From SEAL01 sp032153715 (lineage in GTDB: Bacteria > Patescibacteriota > Saccharimonadia > Saccharimonadales > Saccharimonadaceae), in the NCBI GenBank assembly GCA_032153715.1, contig JALDYR010000003.1:62001-126000 (forward strand): a DNA stretch of 64,000 nucleotides. Direction: 5' to 3'. The notes beneath the pieces are model-generated. The model had not been told where the DNA came from. It worked only from the letters and a program-made list of their open reading frames with translations, and did not search any database. The translations under genes and the position numbers were made by a program. This document shows, piece by piece, positions 1 to 7,951 of this stretch. Positions within the stretch are counted from its first letter, which is position 1. The number at the start of each line of letters is the position of its first letter.

Positions 1-2
1 CG

Positions 3-455
3 CTGACAAACAAGCTACTGGGTCGTGAAGTTCAGGATACGCAAGCCGTGCGCAGCTCTGATGCGACGGGCAAGCATACGACGGTCCATCGTGAACTGTT
101 TGTCTTGCCGGGCGGTGGTCTGCTGGTTGATACGCCAGGTGTCCGCGAACTGCAGTTATGGGGCACCGAGGACGAACTTGATGAAAACTTTGATGACGTT
201 GCTGCGCTAGTGAGTCGGTGTAAATACACGACTTGTCGTCATGGAAGTGAGCCTGGTTGCGCCGTCCGACAGGCACTTCAGGACGGCACGCTAAGTGATA
301 GTCACTACGCAAGCTACCTCAAAATGAAAAACGAACTTGTTAATCTCAAAGCAAAAAATGACGTACGCGAGCGCTATGACAATAAAAAGTCTTATAAAAA
401 GATAACTCAGCAAGCACGTGATGCCAAGAAAGAAATGCGCGACGAGGCGTACTAA
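3..455 (+). CDS. rsgA: Ribosome small-subunit GTPase RsgA, C-terminal part (5' end outside window)
   Basis: Partial gene; the open frame runs in from the left edge. RsgA is a circularly permuted GTPase that acts in late 30S subunit maturation. The visible part begins just after where the Walker A motif should be (LTNKLLGRE), then shows GKHTTVHREL, the switch II motif DTPG in LLVDTPGVREL, and the family's C-terminal zinc knuckle (CKYTTCRHGSEPGC, a C-C-H-C set). A basic helical tail closes the protein. It is convergent with the glycosyltransferase that follows, with no clear terminator in the 68 bp between them. Identification rests on several family motifs in order and is firm. Confidence 0.95.
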   Translation: MTNKLLGREVQDTQAVRSSDATGKHTTVHRELFVLPGGGLLVDTPGVRELQLWGTEDELDENFDDVAALVSRCKYTTCRHGSEPGCAVRQALQDGTLSDSHYASYLKMKNELVNLKAKNDVRERYDNKKSYKKITQQARDAKKEMRDEAY

Positions 456-523
456 AAGAAGCGCTCCTGCTGAATGATTGAGTGGAATGTCGCCTTGTGT
501 GACTGGAATTTGGTATTTTAATC

Positions 524-1699
524 TTATGCACTAAGGGCAGCTTGTTTGCGACGCGCCACCGTTTCCCAGAGTCCAGATGCTGATCGATAGCGACCAAGGA
601 TGGCCACCTCGAAGAGACTTTTCGCGAAGATAAACAGACTTACCCATCGTAATGCGTAGATGATTGGAAATGCTGCAATAATGTCGTATTGCTTGGTCCT
701 GCCTGCTGCAAAGAGGACGAATCCAAATACAAGGAGGACATCCGACATGAATGACAATGCGAGATACTCAGTCGAGTTGCTCTGGAGTGTAATGAATGGA
801 ATCCACATGCAGTACATCGCGAAAAAGAGAATGTTTTGCATAAGTTGGTACGTTAAGTAGGTGTCGATTCGCGAAGGCCTAAGGCCAATTTTATGTTTGA
901 AAAACATCTGCAGTACGCCACGATTCCAGCGCGATATTTGCTTGATGAAGTCTTTGTAGGTAGCTGGGTCTTGGGTGCGTGCAATTGCACTTGGGATGAA
1001 CTGGATTGAACCGAGATGATTTCGATGCACTTGTAGTGTCACGTCGAAATCTTCACAGAGGGCTTGGTTTGTGAATACCAGTTGGTCGAACACATCATTT
1101 CGAAATACCGATGTTGGTCCGGGAATGATCGAGATGACTTTTGCCATGGATTGAAATCGTCGGATGACTTCCATGCCCATCGTATATTCAAAGGTGCGGT
1201 ATTTGCTGATGTAGCCGCCAGGTAAGCTTGAGACATATCCGGTTGCCGCGGCATTTTCCACACGCAGGTTATTGCGAAGTTCAGTAAAATAGCGCGTATC
1301 AAATTCACCGTCTGCATCGGCGATATGGATCCAGCGATATCTTTTTGTTAAAAGAAGGGCTTTGTTAATCTTGCTGATCGCAAGGCCTTTTCCGCTCCGC
1401 TTTACACGCATGACGTTTTGCTGGCCTAGGATGGACTTGACGATGCTCGATGTGCCATCATTCGAGCTGTCATCTACGACGAAAATGTCAGCTTTATTGA
1501 GTCCTGCGGTAATCGCTGAATTGATAGTGTGAGCGATCACGAGCGATTCGTTGTAGGCAGGAATAATGAGCGCAATACGTGATGCGCGTTTCTTGTTGCT
1601 TTCTATGCTCTGAGCGATATGCTTTGCGTAGTCGCGAGCATTTAGAGGTTCCGTTGACGAAGTAGTGCGTGATGCTGTTTTGATATGTGAACGTGGCAT
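524..1699 (-). CDS. Membrane-associated family 2 glycosyltransferase
   Basis: 391 aa. A processive-type GT2 fold: ALIIPAYNES near residue 43, VVDDSSNDGT near 75, the nucleotide-sugar/metal motif DADGEF near 128, and the acceptor-site motif QISRW (QxxRW) near 250. Three hydrophobic helices follow (about 280-370). This is the arrangement of cellulose, hyaluronan and PgaC-type N-acetylglucosamine synthases. The start is supported by GAGGAGCGG eight bases upstream and lies 2 bp after the stop of the deacetylase gene, so the two are one transcription unit. The pairing with a NodB-type deacetylase suggests synthesis and N-deacetylation of a surface glycan, as in PgaC/PgaB; the actual sugar is not known. 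Confidence 0.88.
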   Translation of the reverse strand: MPRSHIKTASRTTSSTEPLNARDYAKHIAQSIESNKKRASRIALIIPAYNESLVIAHTINSAITAGLNKADIFVVDDSSNDGTSSIVKSILGQQNVMRVKRSGKGLAISKINKALLLTKRYRWIHIADADGEFDTRYFTELRNNLRVENAAATGYVSSLPGGYISKYRTFEYTMGMEVIRRFQSMAKVISIIPGPTSVFRNDVFDQLVFTNQALCEDFDVTLQVHRNHLGSIQFIPSAIARTQDPATYKDFIKQISRWNRGVLQMFFKHKIGLRPSRIDTYLTYQLMQNILFFAMYCMWIPFITLQSNSTEYLALSFMSDVLLVFGFVLFAAGRTKQYDIIAAFPIIYALRWVSLFIFAKSLFEVAILGRYRSASGLWETVARRKQAALSA

Positions 1700-1701
1700 A
1701 A

Positions 1702-2577
1702 TTACCGCTCCTCACTGCTGGCTAGGACTTCACCGAGTGGTGCCGTCTTTATGCGGCTTTCTTTAATGATGCGCAGATGATCATCAAGCGCATGTTCGCT
1801 AACGGAATAAGTCTCTTTTGTGTCGTCGATTTGATGATACACGAGTACGAGCCATCCGTTGTTTGCTTTCGCAAATTGCAATGCCTCATTGATTTGCCTG
1901 GTGGTTGTTTCGGGCCGTACTGAATAGCCGATGATATTGTAGCGACTAAACATCTCGCCTTTTACGTTTACATCATTGGCATCAATACCGTTTTGGATGT
2001 CTCCAAATGTATTTCGGCTTGATAAATAGAAGCGCGTTATTATTTGATCAACCGCTTCATTCAAGGCGCTTTCTGGTGCGGCAAAGTGAATCTCGCTGGA
2101 CGAAGCGAGGTCATTAGAGATAAGCTGCTTCTTTGATTCTTCGAGCTCGTACTGAGCTTGGGTGCTGTCGAGTGTCGTTAGATTACGGTGAGACATTGTA
2201 TGCGACATGATTTCGTGGCCTGCGCTTTTGAGCGAATGAGCCTGTTGGAGTGATAGATAGCTATGTGATTTAAATTCGCCGGGCAAGATGTATTGCGTCG
2301 TTCGTATATTGTATTTTTGCAGGAGCGGGGCTGCTTTTGTATAGACCGACTCCCATCCGTCGTCGAAGGTGACGGAGATAATAGGCTCATCGAACAGTCG
2401 GGGGGCGCTTGCGCTGTCGATATGCTGTAGATCTACTACTTTGCGTGGATCACTAAAAAACGCACCATGAACAAAATAACCTATTGAAAGTATTGGTAGT
2501 GCGGTGAGTGCGAGAGCAAACGCACTCAAGACACCGTTTTCAAGACGCTTTTTAAGTGGTGTTGATCGCTTTTTCAT
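1702..2577 (-). CDS. Membrane-anchored polysaccharide deacetylase (NodB domain)
   Basis: 291 aa. One N-terminal membrane segment (about 17-42) puts the catalytic domain outside the cell. NodB motifs are present in order: TFDDGW (metal-binding Asp pair), SHTMSH (the two metal-binding His), FAAPES where the usual motif is RxPY, and LVLVYHQ near the C-terminus (catalytic His). Family members remove acetyl groups from N-acetylglucosamine polymers or peptidoglycan. First gene of a two-gene unit with the glycosyltransferase; spacing 2 bp. The altered third motif also occurs in the larger deacetylase at 16483-18495 (FASPYG), so it may be a subfamily trait rather than decay. Confidence 0.9.
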   Translation of the reverse strand: MKKRSTPLKKRLENGVLSAFALALTALPILSIGYFVHGAFFSDPRKVVDLQHIDSASAPRLFDEPIISVTFDDGWESVYTKAAPLLQKYNIRTTQYILPGEFKSHSYLSLQQAHSLKSAGHEIMSHTMSHRNLTTLDSTQAQYELEESKKQLISNDLASSSEIHFAAPESALNEAVDQIITRFYLSSRNTFGDIQNGIDANDVNVKGEMFSRYNIIGYSVRPETTTRQINEALQFAKANNGWLVLVYHQIDDTKETYSVSEHALDDHLRIIKESRIKTAPLGEVLASSEER

Positions 2578-2596
2578 GAAAAGTACTTATCCCGGT

Positions 2597-2788
2597 CTAC
2601 AATGATCGATCGGCACTAACCTGTCGTAGTCTGTAAAAGTAGATGATAGCCCAGACGCACAGGCCTATGAATAGCGCGACTGCGACTGTTGTGATTGACT
2701 CTACTCCTGTATTTGGGAGTACAGCGACCGTCCCGACTGCGGCGGCAGGTGGGACGAGGTTTCCTGCTAGTGAAGCATTAGTGTACAT
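2597..2788 (-). CDS. Tiny LPXTG sortase substrate (63 aa)
   Basis: Start chosen at 2788 because GAGGAGATAATA lies directly upstream; the longer reading frame begins before this site. The protein has a short polar N-terminus (MYTNASLAG), a Pro/Ala-rich piece (VPPAAAVG), then a complete sortase sorting signal: LPNTG, a hydrophobic stretch of about 20 residues, and a positively charged tail (YRLRQ). There is no separate N-terminal signal peptide, so the C-terminal hydrophobic segment would have to serve as both export and retention signal. It is divergent from the sortase at 2982-3560, which makes it the probable dedicated substrate. Only about 27 residues would remain after cleavage at LPNT-G. 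Confidence 0.8.
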   Translation of the reverse strand: MYTNASLAGNLVPPAAAVGTVAVLPNTGVESITTVAVALFIGLCVWAIIYFYRLRQVSADRSL

Positions 2789-2814
2789 TATTATCTCCTC
2801 TGGTAATTGTATGA

Positions 2815-2843
2815 ACAATAGCAGCCTGTAGTATATTTGTCAA
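2815..2843 (-). promoter_or_regulatory. Promoter of the LPXTG gene
   Basis: On the minus strand TTGACA, 17 bp, TATTGT with TGC just before the -10. Predicted start of transcription near 2808, giving a leader of about 20 nt with a good ribosome binding site. Confidence 0.65.
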
Positions 2844-2907
2844 CTATATTTTACATATAGTCAAATATTCATTTTAGTATAAGCATCATGAATCATATAA
2901 ACTATAC

Positions 2908-2936
2908 TTTACGTATTAGCATGTTTAGTATATTAT
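2908..2936 (+). promoter_or_regulatory. Promoter of the sortase gene
   Basis: TTTACG, 17 bp, TATTAT. The predicted leader is about 40 nt and ends with TGAGG before the ATG at 2982. The 193 bp between the divergent sortase and LPXTG genes are very AT-rich and hold both promoters. Confidence 0.5.
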
Positions 2937-2981
2937 TTTGTTCATAGCAGTTGCCGAGAGGTTGGCTGGCTGAGGATGTAT

Positions 2982-3560
2982 ATGTATAAACAAGTTATTT
3001 TTATCTCTGCTTCATTTTTGTGGATTGCCGGTGCAATCTTCTCTCCTTTGTTTGTGGAACGAATAGGTGCTCAGTCTGACACGGCAGCACCTACTGCTAG
3101 CTCGTATGCGCCTCAGATGTTACAGCAAGATCAATCCATAGCCCAAGGGCGACCGCGATATATTAGCGTACCTAGTTTAGGGATTCACACAACGGTGAAT
3201 GACGGCATATATAACAGCACAACGGGACAGTGGACGCTGTCTGAGGATGCTGCGTATTATGCTACACCTACTAATCTTATTAACTCCAGAGGTGGTAGCA
3301 CGTTAATTTACGGTCACAATAGCAAGACGATTTTTGGCGATCTTCCTCGTATCAAGTCTGGTGCGGAGGCTGTTGTTACGACAGATGCGGGATATGTGTT
3401 TACATACATATACCAAAATACCGAAATGGTAACGCCGACGAATGTATCTGTCCTTAATTATCAGGGAGGGCCAAGATTAACACTTCAGACTTGCTCGGGG
3501 ATATGGAATGAAAGCCGGCAAATGTTTAATTTTAGCCTAAAGGATTACATCCAACTGTAG
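2982..3560 (+). CDS. Sortase
   Basis: 192 aa from the chosen ATG at 2982; an in-frame ATG at 2976 overlaps the TGAGG ribosome binding site and is less likely. Residues about 3-22 form a membrane anchor. The catalytic triad can be read directly: His in LIYGHNS, Cys in LTLQTC, and Arg in WNESRQ after the Cys. The TLxTC signature is that of sortases, which cleave LPXTG-like signals and join the protein to the cell envelope. Class cannot be set by eye; the length and lack of extra domains fit class D/E/F. The divergent 63-aa LPNTG protein is the obvious partner. Confidence 0.9.
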   Translation: MYKQVIFISASFLWIAGAIFSPLFVERIGAQSDTAAPTASSYAPQMLQQDQSIAQGRPRYISVPSLGIHTTVNDGIYNSTTGQWTLSEDAAYYATPTNLINSRGGSTLIYGHNSKTIFGDLPRIKSGAEAVVTTDAGYVFTYIYQNTEMVTPTNVSVLNYQGGPRLTLQTCSGIWNESRQMFNFSLKDYIQL

Positions 3561-3566
3561 GCGAAT

Positions 3567-3602
3567 ATAAATAAGACACTCTGGAGGGAGTGTCTTATTT
3601 AT
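3567..3602. terminator. Bidirectional terminator, sortase / FMN reductase
   Basis: Perfect 15-bp stem (3567-3581 with 3588-3602), 6-nt loop; the outer arms are A/T-rich so either strand gives a U-rich 3' side. It lies between two convergent genes. Confidence 0.8.
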
Positions 3603-3619
3603 ATCGTGTAGCTTACGAA

Positions 3620-4174
3620 CTAGGCTGCAACTGCAGTTGGTTCGAGTACTTCATCGATTGCTTTTGCGATTTGTGCAGAAACACCTGCTTCGTCAAGAAG
3701 GCTGCCATCTGGATTGAGGTCTTTCATGAAGCCAAGTTGCGCCATTTCGGTCTGGATATCAGCCTTGACATTTGTCAGTACTTCACGCAGTGTCGCGATG
3801 GCGAGTGAGCCACCGGTCCAGCCGTAAGCAACTGCAGTGACAGGCTTGTCATTCCATTCAGTAAATAGCCAGTCAAGGGCGTTCTTCTGAATTGCAGTCA
3901 GCGTGTGATTGTATTCTGGAGTGATGAAGACAACACTGTCCGCGTCCTTTACAAGCCCGCTCCATACGGCAACATTTTCGTCTGTTTGAACGTGGTCTGG
4001 TGACATTGCTGGCTGTTCGTTGTTGTAAAACGGCAGGTTGAGTGCTGCAAGGTCGGCAACAGTCACATTAACGTCGTCGCGCTTTTCGATGTCGGCTTGA
4101 ACGTAATCAAGCACCTTGTCGGCAACGCGGCCAGTACGAGCGCTTCCGATAACTACGAGGATATTTTTTGACAT
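3620..4174 (-). CDS. NADPH-dependent FMN reductase family (flavodoxin-like fold)
   Basis: 184 aa. The FMN-phosphate loop GSARTGR lies near residue 10 and the family signature PEYNHTLTAIQKNALDWL near 85. These proteins are cytosolic flavin-dependent reductases of quinones, azo compounds or chromate. AAGGAG lies before the ATG. The promoter region contains a perfect inverted repeat (4269-4289), so the gene is probably repressor-controlled; the HxlR protein at 55891-56214 is the only regulator of the right type in the window, and HxlR/YodB proteins commonly control such reductases. The link between the two is inference. Confidence 0.88.
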   Translation of the reverse strand: MSKNILVVIGSARTGRVADKVLDYVQADIEKRDDVNVTVADLAALNLPFYNNEQPAMSPDHVQTDENVAVWSGLVKDADSVVFITPEYNHTLTAIQKNALDWLFTEWNDKPVTAVAYGWTGGSLAIATLREVLTNVKADIQTEMAQLGFMKDLNPDGSLLDEAGVSAQIAKAIDEVLEPTAVAA

Positions 4175-4256
4175 GAGTAATAACTCCTTTGTGGTCTTAT
4201 GTTAATCAAGAAACATCTGCAACTGGCATGCGCTGTTCTGCAATGTTACTTTCATT

Positions 4257-4289
4257 AGTATAGCATAGTTACTATATCATGTATAGTAA
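4257..4289 (-). promoter_or_regulatory. Operator-like inverted repeat overlapping the FMN reductase promoter
   Basis: TTACTATA, 5 nt, TATAGTAA (4269-4289): a perfect 8-bp inverted repeat. A minus-strand -10 TATACT (4257-4262) sits beside it, so the repeat covers the -35 region. Dyad operators of this size are typical of HxlR or MarR dimers. Confidence 0.5.
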
Positions 4290-4315
4290 TTTGTATTTTC
4301 AGGTATGGCAGTATT

Positions 4316-4513
4316 CTAGGCGCCAAGGAGGCGTAGCGCGTGATAGAGGGCAATGCCTGGCCATACGATTGCTTCTATGAATGCGAACAAGAAATCGCCA
4401 AAATGGTGGGCGTCCCGAAGGAAGTAGACGAACGCGCCGACGAATGCCGTGAAGAATACGAAGCCTGACGGTCCATGCTGGTAGATAACCTTTACTGACT
4501 TGTCTTTTGTCAT
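4316..4513 (-). CDS. Small membrane protein of unknown function (65 aa)
   Basis: Starts after AGGAGTGACGCA. Two hydrophobic segments (about 17-33 and 40-62) separated by a His/Asp-containing turn (RDAHHFGDF). Not recognised as a named family. It stands alone between the reductase promoter and a terminator. Confidence 0.6.
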   Translation of the reverse strand: MTKDKSVKVIYQHGPSGFVFFTAFVGAFVYFLRDAHHFGDFLFAFIEAIVWPGIALYHALRLLGA

Positions 4514-4571
4514 TGCGTCACTCCTGCTTACTATTTTCAGTATAGCACTTATGGTCTAAGGGTTCGGGGCA

Positions 4572-4597
4572 AGAAAAAAGACTTCCGAAGAAGCCTT
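4572..4597 (-). terminator. Intrinsic terminator of the 4648-5202 gene
   Basis: Minus strand: 8-bp stem (one G-U) closed by a C(UUCG)G tetraloop, then six U (A-run at 4572-4577 on the plus strand). Textbook rho-independent form. Confidence 0.85.
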
Positions 4598-4608
4598 GTG
4601 TGTTCGCT

Positions 4609-4645
4609 GTATGGCCACTCACCTCCTGGTGATGAGTGGCCATAC
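4609..4645. repeat. Perfect 13-bp inverted repeat
   Basis: 4609-4621 pairs with 4633-4645, loop 11 nt. It lies between the stop of the 4648 gene and that gene's terminator, so the mRNA ends in two hairpins. No T-run of its own; it may protect the 3' end. Confidence 0.6.
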
Positions 4646-4647
4646 GC

Positions 4648-5202
4648 TCACGGCGAATAAGGAGTGTTGAGGTACAGCGCGAGATGCCACTCAACCAGCC
4701 GAGCGAGGGTTGTGATGCCGAACCGACAGGTTGGCGCACGTTCGACGTAGAGAAACAGTTCGTCGCTGTTGTATGTTGCTCCTTCGGGTAGTTGAATGGT
4801 CAAGAGGCAGACGGCAATTGCTTCTGCCTGATCGTTGATCTCCCAGGACGCGGCAAACCCCGTCCGTCTAAGTGATCGTTGAATTGGCACATTGGTGAGT
4901 ATCGCGAGTTCATCAATGATCAGTCGAAGCTTTTGAGCGAGAACTTCGACGCTTTCGTCGGATGTCACAGTCAGATAGTCCACTTTTCTTGTGACGCGGA
5001 ATGTCTGTCCGTAATTCCCGAAAGGTGTCAGTATTGCCTCGAGTCGCCGCATCACGGTACGTCCCATGTAACGTCCCATGTAACGCCCCTGAATAGTTCG
5101 ACTCACCTCCACCGCATTATCGCGCAGTTTGACTTGTAACGGATTCAACTCTCCCTGAGGAACGACTTTCGGCGACTTGCCAGACCCTAACGTCGTTGTC
5201 AT
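4648..5202 (-). CDS. Hypothetical protein, 184 aa
   Basis: AAGGGGTAGGTC precedes the ATG. Soluble, mixed alpha/beta composition, no motif I can name. A 12-bp tandem duplication (5059-5082) encodes the repeat GRYMGRYMGR near residue 40, which looks like a recent in-frame expansion. Monocistronic, with its own terminator. Confidence 0.6.
   Translation of the reverse strand: MTTTLGSGKSPKVVPQGELNPLQVKLRDNAVEVSRTIQGRYMGRYMGRTVMRRLEAILTPFGNYGQTFRVTRKVDYLTVTSDESVEVLAQKLRLIIDELAILTNVPIQRSLRRTGFAASWEINDQAEAIAVCLLTIQLPEGATYNSDELFLYVERAPTCRFGITTLARLVEWHLALYLNTPYSP
5059..5082. repeat. 12-bp tandem duplication inside a gene
   Basis: Two exact copies of ACGTCCCATGTA. In frame, adding RYMG to the encoded protein. 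Confidence 0.85.
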
Positions 5203-5321
5203 GACCTACCCCTTGATGTCGATCGGTACTCCGTTCACTCAACAATCGAGAACGTGCCCGATGAATTACTAGGTACTATTATTTAAACAAAAATTCAGAA
5301 AATAGGAAAGTTATTTACAAC

Positions 5322-6011
5322 TTAATATCCGCCAAAGCTATCGATCTTGATATCGCGTTCGTGGACGTTAATACTCGTTAGTAACTTTGAGGTGCTAGTT
5401 ACCATGCCGGTCGGCCCGGCGATGTAAAATTGCTGATTAGGATTATTGATCAGGGTGGTCAGTAGCTTTTCGCGCTTCTTGCGGTTCAGTTCTTTTGTTG
5501 GAATATAATCGATTCGCAGGTTCTGTAATGTGCGCGCCCAGGTGTCGAGTTCGTCTTGAAATAAAAAGTCTGCGGTTTGATTGAGGTAAATGAGATGTAC
5601 GTGATTCTTGCTGTTTTGATCAAACATTTCCTTCAGCATGCTTCGAAACGGCGCTATCCCCACCCCGCCAGCGATTAGAACGCTTGCGCGATTTGCGCGC
5701 AGCTGAAAGCCATAATCGTTGCCATATTGCGTGATAGTCAGCGCATCGCCTGGCTTCGCTGATGCAAGAGTTTTCTTGAGCGGGCTGAGGCCCTCGCGGA
5801 AAGTAATCCGGAGATTTTGTTCTGTGGGAGATGACGCCAGTGAATATGTTTTGCCGCCGTTATGATCGAGGCCTTTCATAGCAATATCAATCCAGTCACC
5901 AGAATCAAACTCAAAGTTGACCGGCCGCTCAAATACGACACTTTGATAGCCGGGTGTCTCGTTATTTCGTGATTTCACGACAAGATGAATACTGACGTCT
6001 TTATGGACCAT
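5322..6011 (-). CDS. Ferredoxin-NADP reductase-like FAD/NAD(P)-binding oxidoreductase
   Basis: 229 aa from ATG 6011. The frame is open further upstream, but that extension overlaps the next gene, while a TGCTATGAT extended -10 sits 6 nt before this ATG, so a leaderless start is chosen. The FAD domain shows TYSLASS (RxYS-type flavin motif) near 55 and the pyridine-nucleotide domain begins with VLIAGGVGIAPFRSM near 110; the C-terminal FGGY is the aromatic end common in the family. No [2Fe-2S] domain is fused. Members pass electrons between NAD(P)H and a carrier; the partner is unknown. Divergent from the baeRF gene. Confidence 0.85.
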   Translation of the reverse strand: MVHKDVSIHLVVKSRNNETPGYQSVVFERPVNFEFDSGDWIDIAMKGLDHNGGKTYSLASSPTEQNLRITFREGLSPLKKTLASAKPGDALTITQYGNDYGFQLRANRASVLIAGGVGIAPFRSMLKEMFDQNSKNHVHLIYLNQTADFLFQDELDTWARTLQNLRIDYIPTKELNRKKREKLLTTLINNPNQQFYIAGPTGMVTSTSKLLTSINVHERDIKIDSFGGY

Positions 6012-6017
6012 CTTTTT

Positions 6018-6026
6018 ATCATAGCA
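6018..6026 (-). promoter_or_regulatory. Extended -10 of a predicted leaderless gene (FNR-like)
   Basis: TGCTATGAT ending 6 nt before ATG 6011; no ribosome binding site. Confidence 0.6.
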
Positions 6027-6109
6027 AACTACGTGACAATGGCCGGGCGTGAAAAACCTAACTGCACTGGCGGGCCAAAGGCGGTTCACTGGTAATAAGG
6101 GGGAATTAC

Positions 6110-7168
6110 ATGAACAAAGTGACTGCAGATGAGATGAAACAGCTTCAAGCAAAAGAACCAAGTCCGGCAGTAACAATGTATCTTCCAGCACACCGTGCAG
6201 CAACATTGTTGCACATTCGCGAAGATCGAGTACGGTTTAAAAACCTCGTACGCAAAGCGTCGGATATTTTAAATAACATTGATAAATATGACCCATTTAA
6301 CGTAGAGTTTGCCAAACAATGCACTAACCTATCGAGCCAGGATTCGTTTTGGAAGGATCGAACCGAGACGATGCTTATTTGTGCTCGGCCTGGCGAACTG
6401 AAGGTGTATGACGTACCAATGGCCGCTGATGAGTACGTGGCGGTTGATGATCATTACCATCTTGCGCCAATGTATGGACTGCTTAGCGATTCGACGCCTT
6501 TTTATGTAGTGGCAATAACCCAAGATTCGGCGCTGCTTTTCGAGGGTGACGAATATGATCTTCACTTCGTCAAACAGCAATCGTATCAAGCCAAAGACAG
6601 TAACTCTATTCATGAAACTGATCGTAAGCGCTACTTCCGACATATCCACGAGGGGTTGCTGGCTGACGTCGACAGGGATCGGCCACTTATTCTCGCTGGA
6701 ACGAGCGGTGATGTGGCTGACTATCGCCCGTTGATTAACTATCCATTTATTCTTGATCAATATATTTCGGGTCATCACGACGAACATAGTGCGCATGATT
6801 TATTTCCGACTGCTGTGCGTATCGTGAACGAGAAAGTCGTCGAACCAAAGCGCCAGGAGTATATGGCAGCGCATCAACAGTTGAGGAACGACAAATCTGA
6901 ACTTGCGTCCGACGAGATCGTAAGTATCAAAAATGCTGCCGAAAATGGTCGAATCCATACGCTGGTTGTCGGGATGAGTCGCATGACGACAGATACAGTG
7001 GATGATCTAGTAAGGTCAGTGCGAAAAATCGCTTTTCCAAGTGAAATCGAATGTCAAGCAATCGACGACCTTGCGCGCAAAACCTGGAATCAGCATGGCC
7101 GTATCGTCAATATGGATGTCGAGCAATTGCCTGGTTCGCATCTGGCATACGCGCTGTATCGCTATTAA
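6110..7168 (+). CDS. Bacterial archaeo-eukaryotic release-factor-like protein (baeRF family)
   Basis: 352 aa, GGGGGAATTAC before the ATG. The opening SPAVTMYLPAH and the following RFKNLVRKASDIL are typical of the baeRF group, relatives of eRF1 described from bacterial genomes; the C-terminal part (HTLVVGMSRMT...) resembles the L7Ae-like third domain. No obvious GGQ loop is visible. Family members are thought to act on stalled ribosomes or in stress responses, but this is not proven. The assignment is from remembered family pattern, so it is moderate. Followed closely by the SRAP gene, which has its own promoter. Confidence 0.6.
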   Translation: MNKVTADEMKQLQAKEPSPAVTMYLPAHRAATLLHIREDRVRFKNLVRKASDILNNIDKYDPFNVEFAKQCTNLSSQDSFWKDRTETMLICARPGELKVYDVPMAADEYVAVDDHYHLAPMYGLLSDSTPFYVVAITQDSALLFEGDEYDLHFVKQQSYQAKDSNSIHETDRKRYFRHIHEGLLADVDRDRPLILAGTSGDVADYRPLINYPFILDQYISGHHDEHSAHDLFPTAVRIVNEKVVEPKRQEYMAAHQQLRNDKSELASDEIVSIKNAAENGRIHTLVVGMSRMTTDTVDDLVRSVRKIAFPSEIECQAIDDLARKTWNQHGRIVNMDVEQLPGSHLAYALYRY

Positions 7169-7180
7169 ATAAAGGGCTGA

Positions 7181-7210
7181 TTACAGTAAATGGTCCATCT
7201 GCGCTATACT
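7181..7210 (+). promoter_or_regulatory. Promoter of the SRAP gene, leaderless spacing
   Basis: TTACAG, 18 bp, TATACT; the -10 ends 6 nt before ATG 7217 and there is no ribosome binding site. Confidence 0.6.
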
Positions 7211-7216
7211 AGACAG

Positions 7217-7894
7217 ATGTCTGAGCGTTATGCCCTCTTCGAAATCGAAAATCTCCGCGACCGTTTTAATTTAAAAAACGGCGTGCCTGCTGGTGTAAAA
7301 CGAAACTATAATGTTAGTCCGACGCAGCTTGCTCCGGTTGTATTAAGCCGCGACGGTGTCATTGTTGCCGAGCGTATGAACTGGGGCTTTGTGACACAGG
7401 GCGCCAAGGATATGAACGGTGTCTTTCGCTATAAAACCTTTAATGCCAAATCTGAAACGATTTTCGATAAAGTTATGTGGCAAAAATCAATCCGTCACCA
7501 GCGCTGCATCGTGCCGGTGAATGGATTTTATGAATGGCACGTCACGAATGGCGTCAAGCAACCCTACTTTATCCGTACAAAAGACCAGAGTCTCTTTGCT
7601 CTTGGCGGCGTGCATTCGTCATGGACCGACCCGGACGGCAAGTCGCACAGTACGTTCTCGATTGTTACGATGGACTCGCACTCAGCGACGCTTCATGCTA
7701 AAGTTCGTCGCCCCGTTATTTTGACCCCTGGCGATGAAAAGCTATGGCTTGACCCAAATATCGATGACATGAATGACATTTACGGCTGCATGAAATCATA
7801 CACCGACGATGTACTGACTATTACGAAAGTTGGCACCGCAGTGAATTCGCCAAAAGCTAGTGGCGAAGCATTAATTCTTTCTGTTAAATCCTAG
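7217..7894 (+). CDS. SRAP (HMCES/YedK-type) protein with Ser in place of catalytic Cys2
   Basis: 225 aa. SRAP proteins crosslink to abasic sites in single-stranded DNA through the N-terminal Cys2 amine and thiol. Here the fold signatures are clear: NWGFVTQG, FNAKSE (usual NARAE), CIVPVNGFYEW with the catalytic Glu, and LHAKVRRPVIL corresponding to IHDRMPVIL but two residues longer. The start should read MCGRYTL; instead it reads MSERYAL. The -10 box 6 nt upstream fixes this ATG, and the only upstream in-frame codons contain no Cys. So either the chemistry is changed (Ser) or the protein binds without the thiazolidine link. Confidence 0.88.
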   Translation: MSERYALFEIENLRDRFNLKNGVPAGVKRNYNVSPTQLAPVVLSRDGVIVAERMNWGFVTQGAKDMNGVFRYKTFNAKSETIFDKVMWQKSIRHQRCIVPVNGFYEWHVTNGVKQPYFIRTKDQSLFALGGVHSSWTDPDGKSHSTFSIVTMDSHSATLHAKVRRPVILTPGDEKLWLDPNIDDMNDIYGCMKSYTDDVLTITKVGTAVNSPKASGEALILSVKS

Positions 7895-7951
7895 GATTTT
7901 CGATTGCTGTTGCCGCTACGTAATGTGCGCCGTGACGATGTCCTGAAAAGA

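Noticed and set aside
6012..6206. N-terminal extension of the FNR-like protein to 6206
   Set aside because: It overlaps the start of the baeRF gene, shows no family similarity and contains the -10 box that fits the ATG at 6011.
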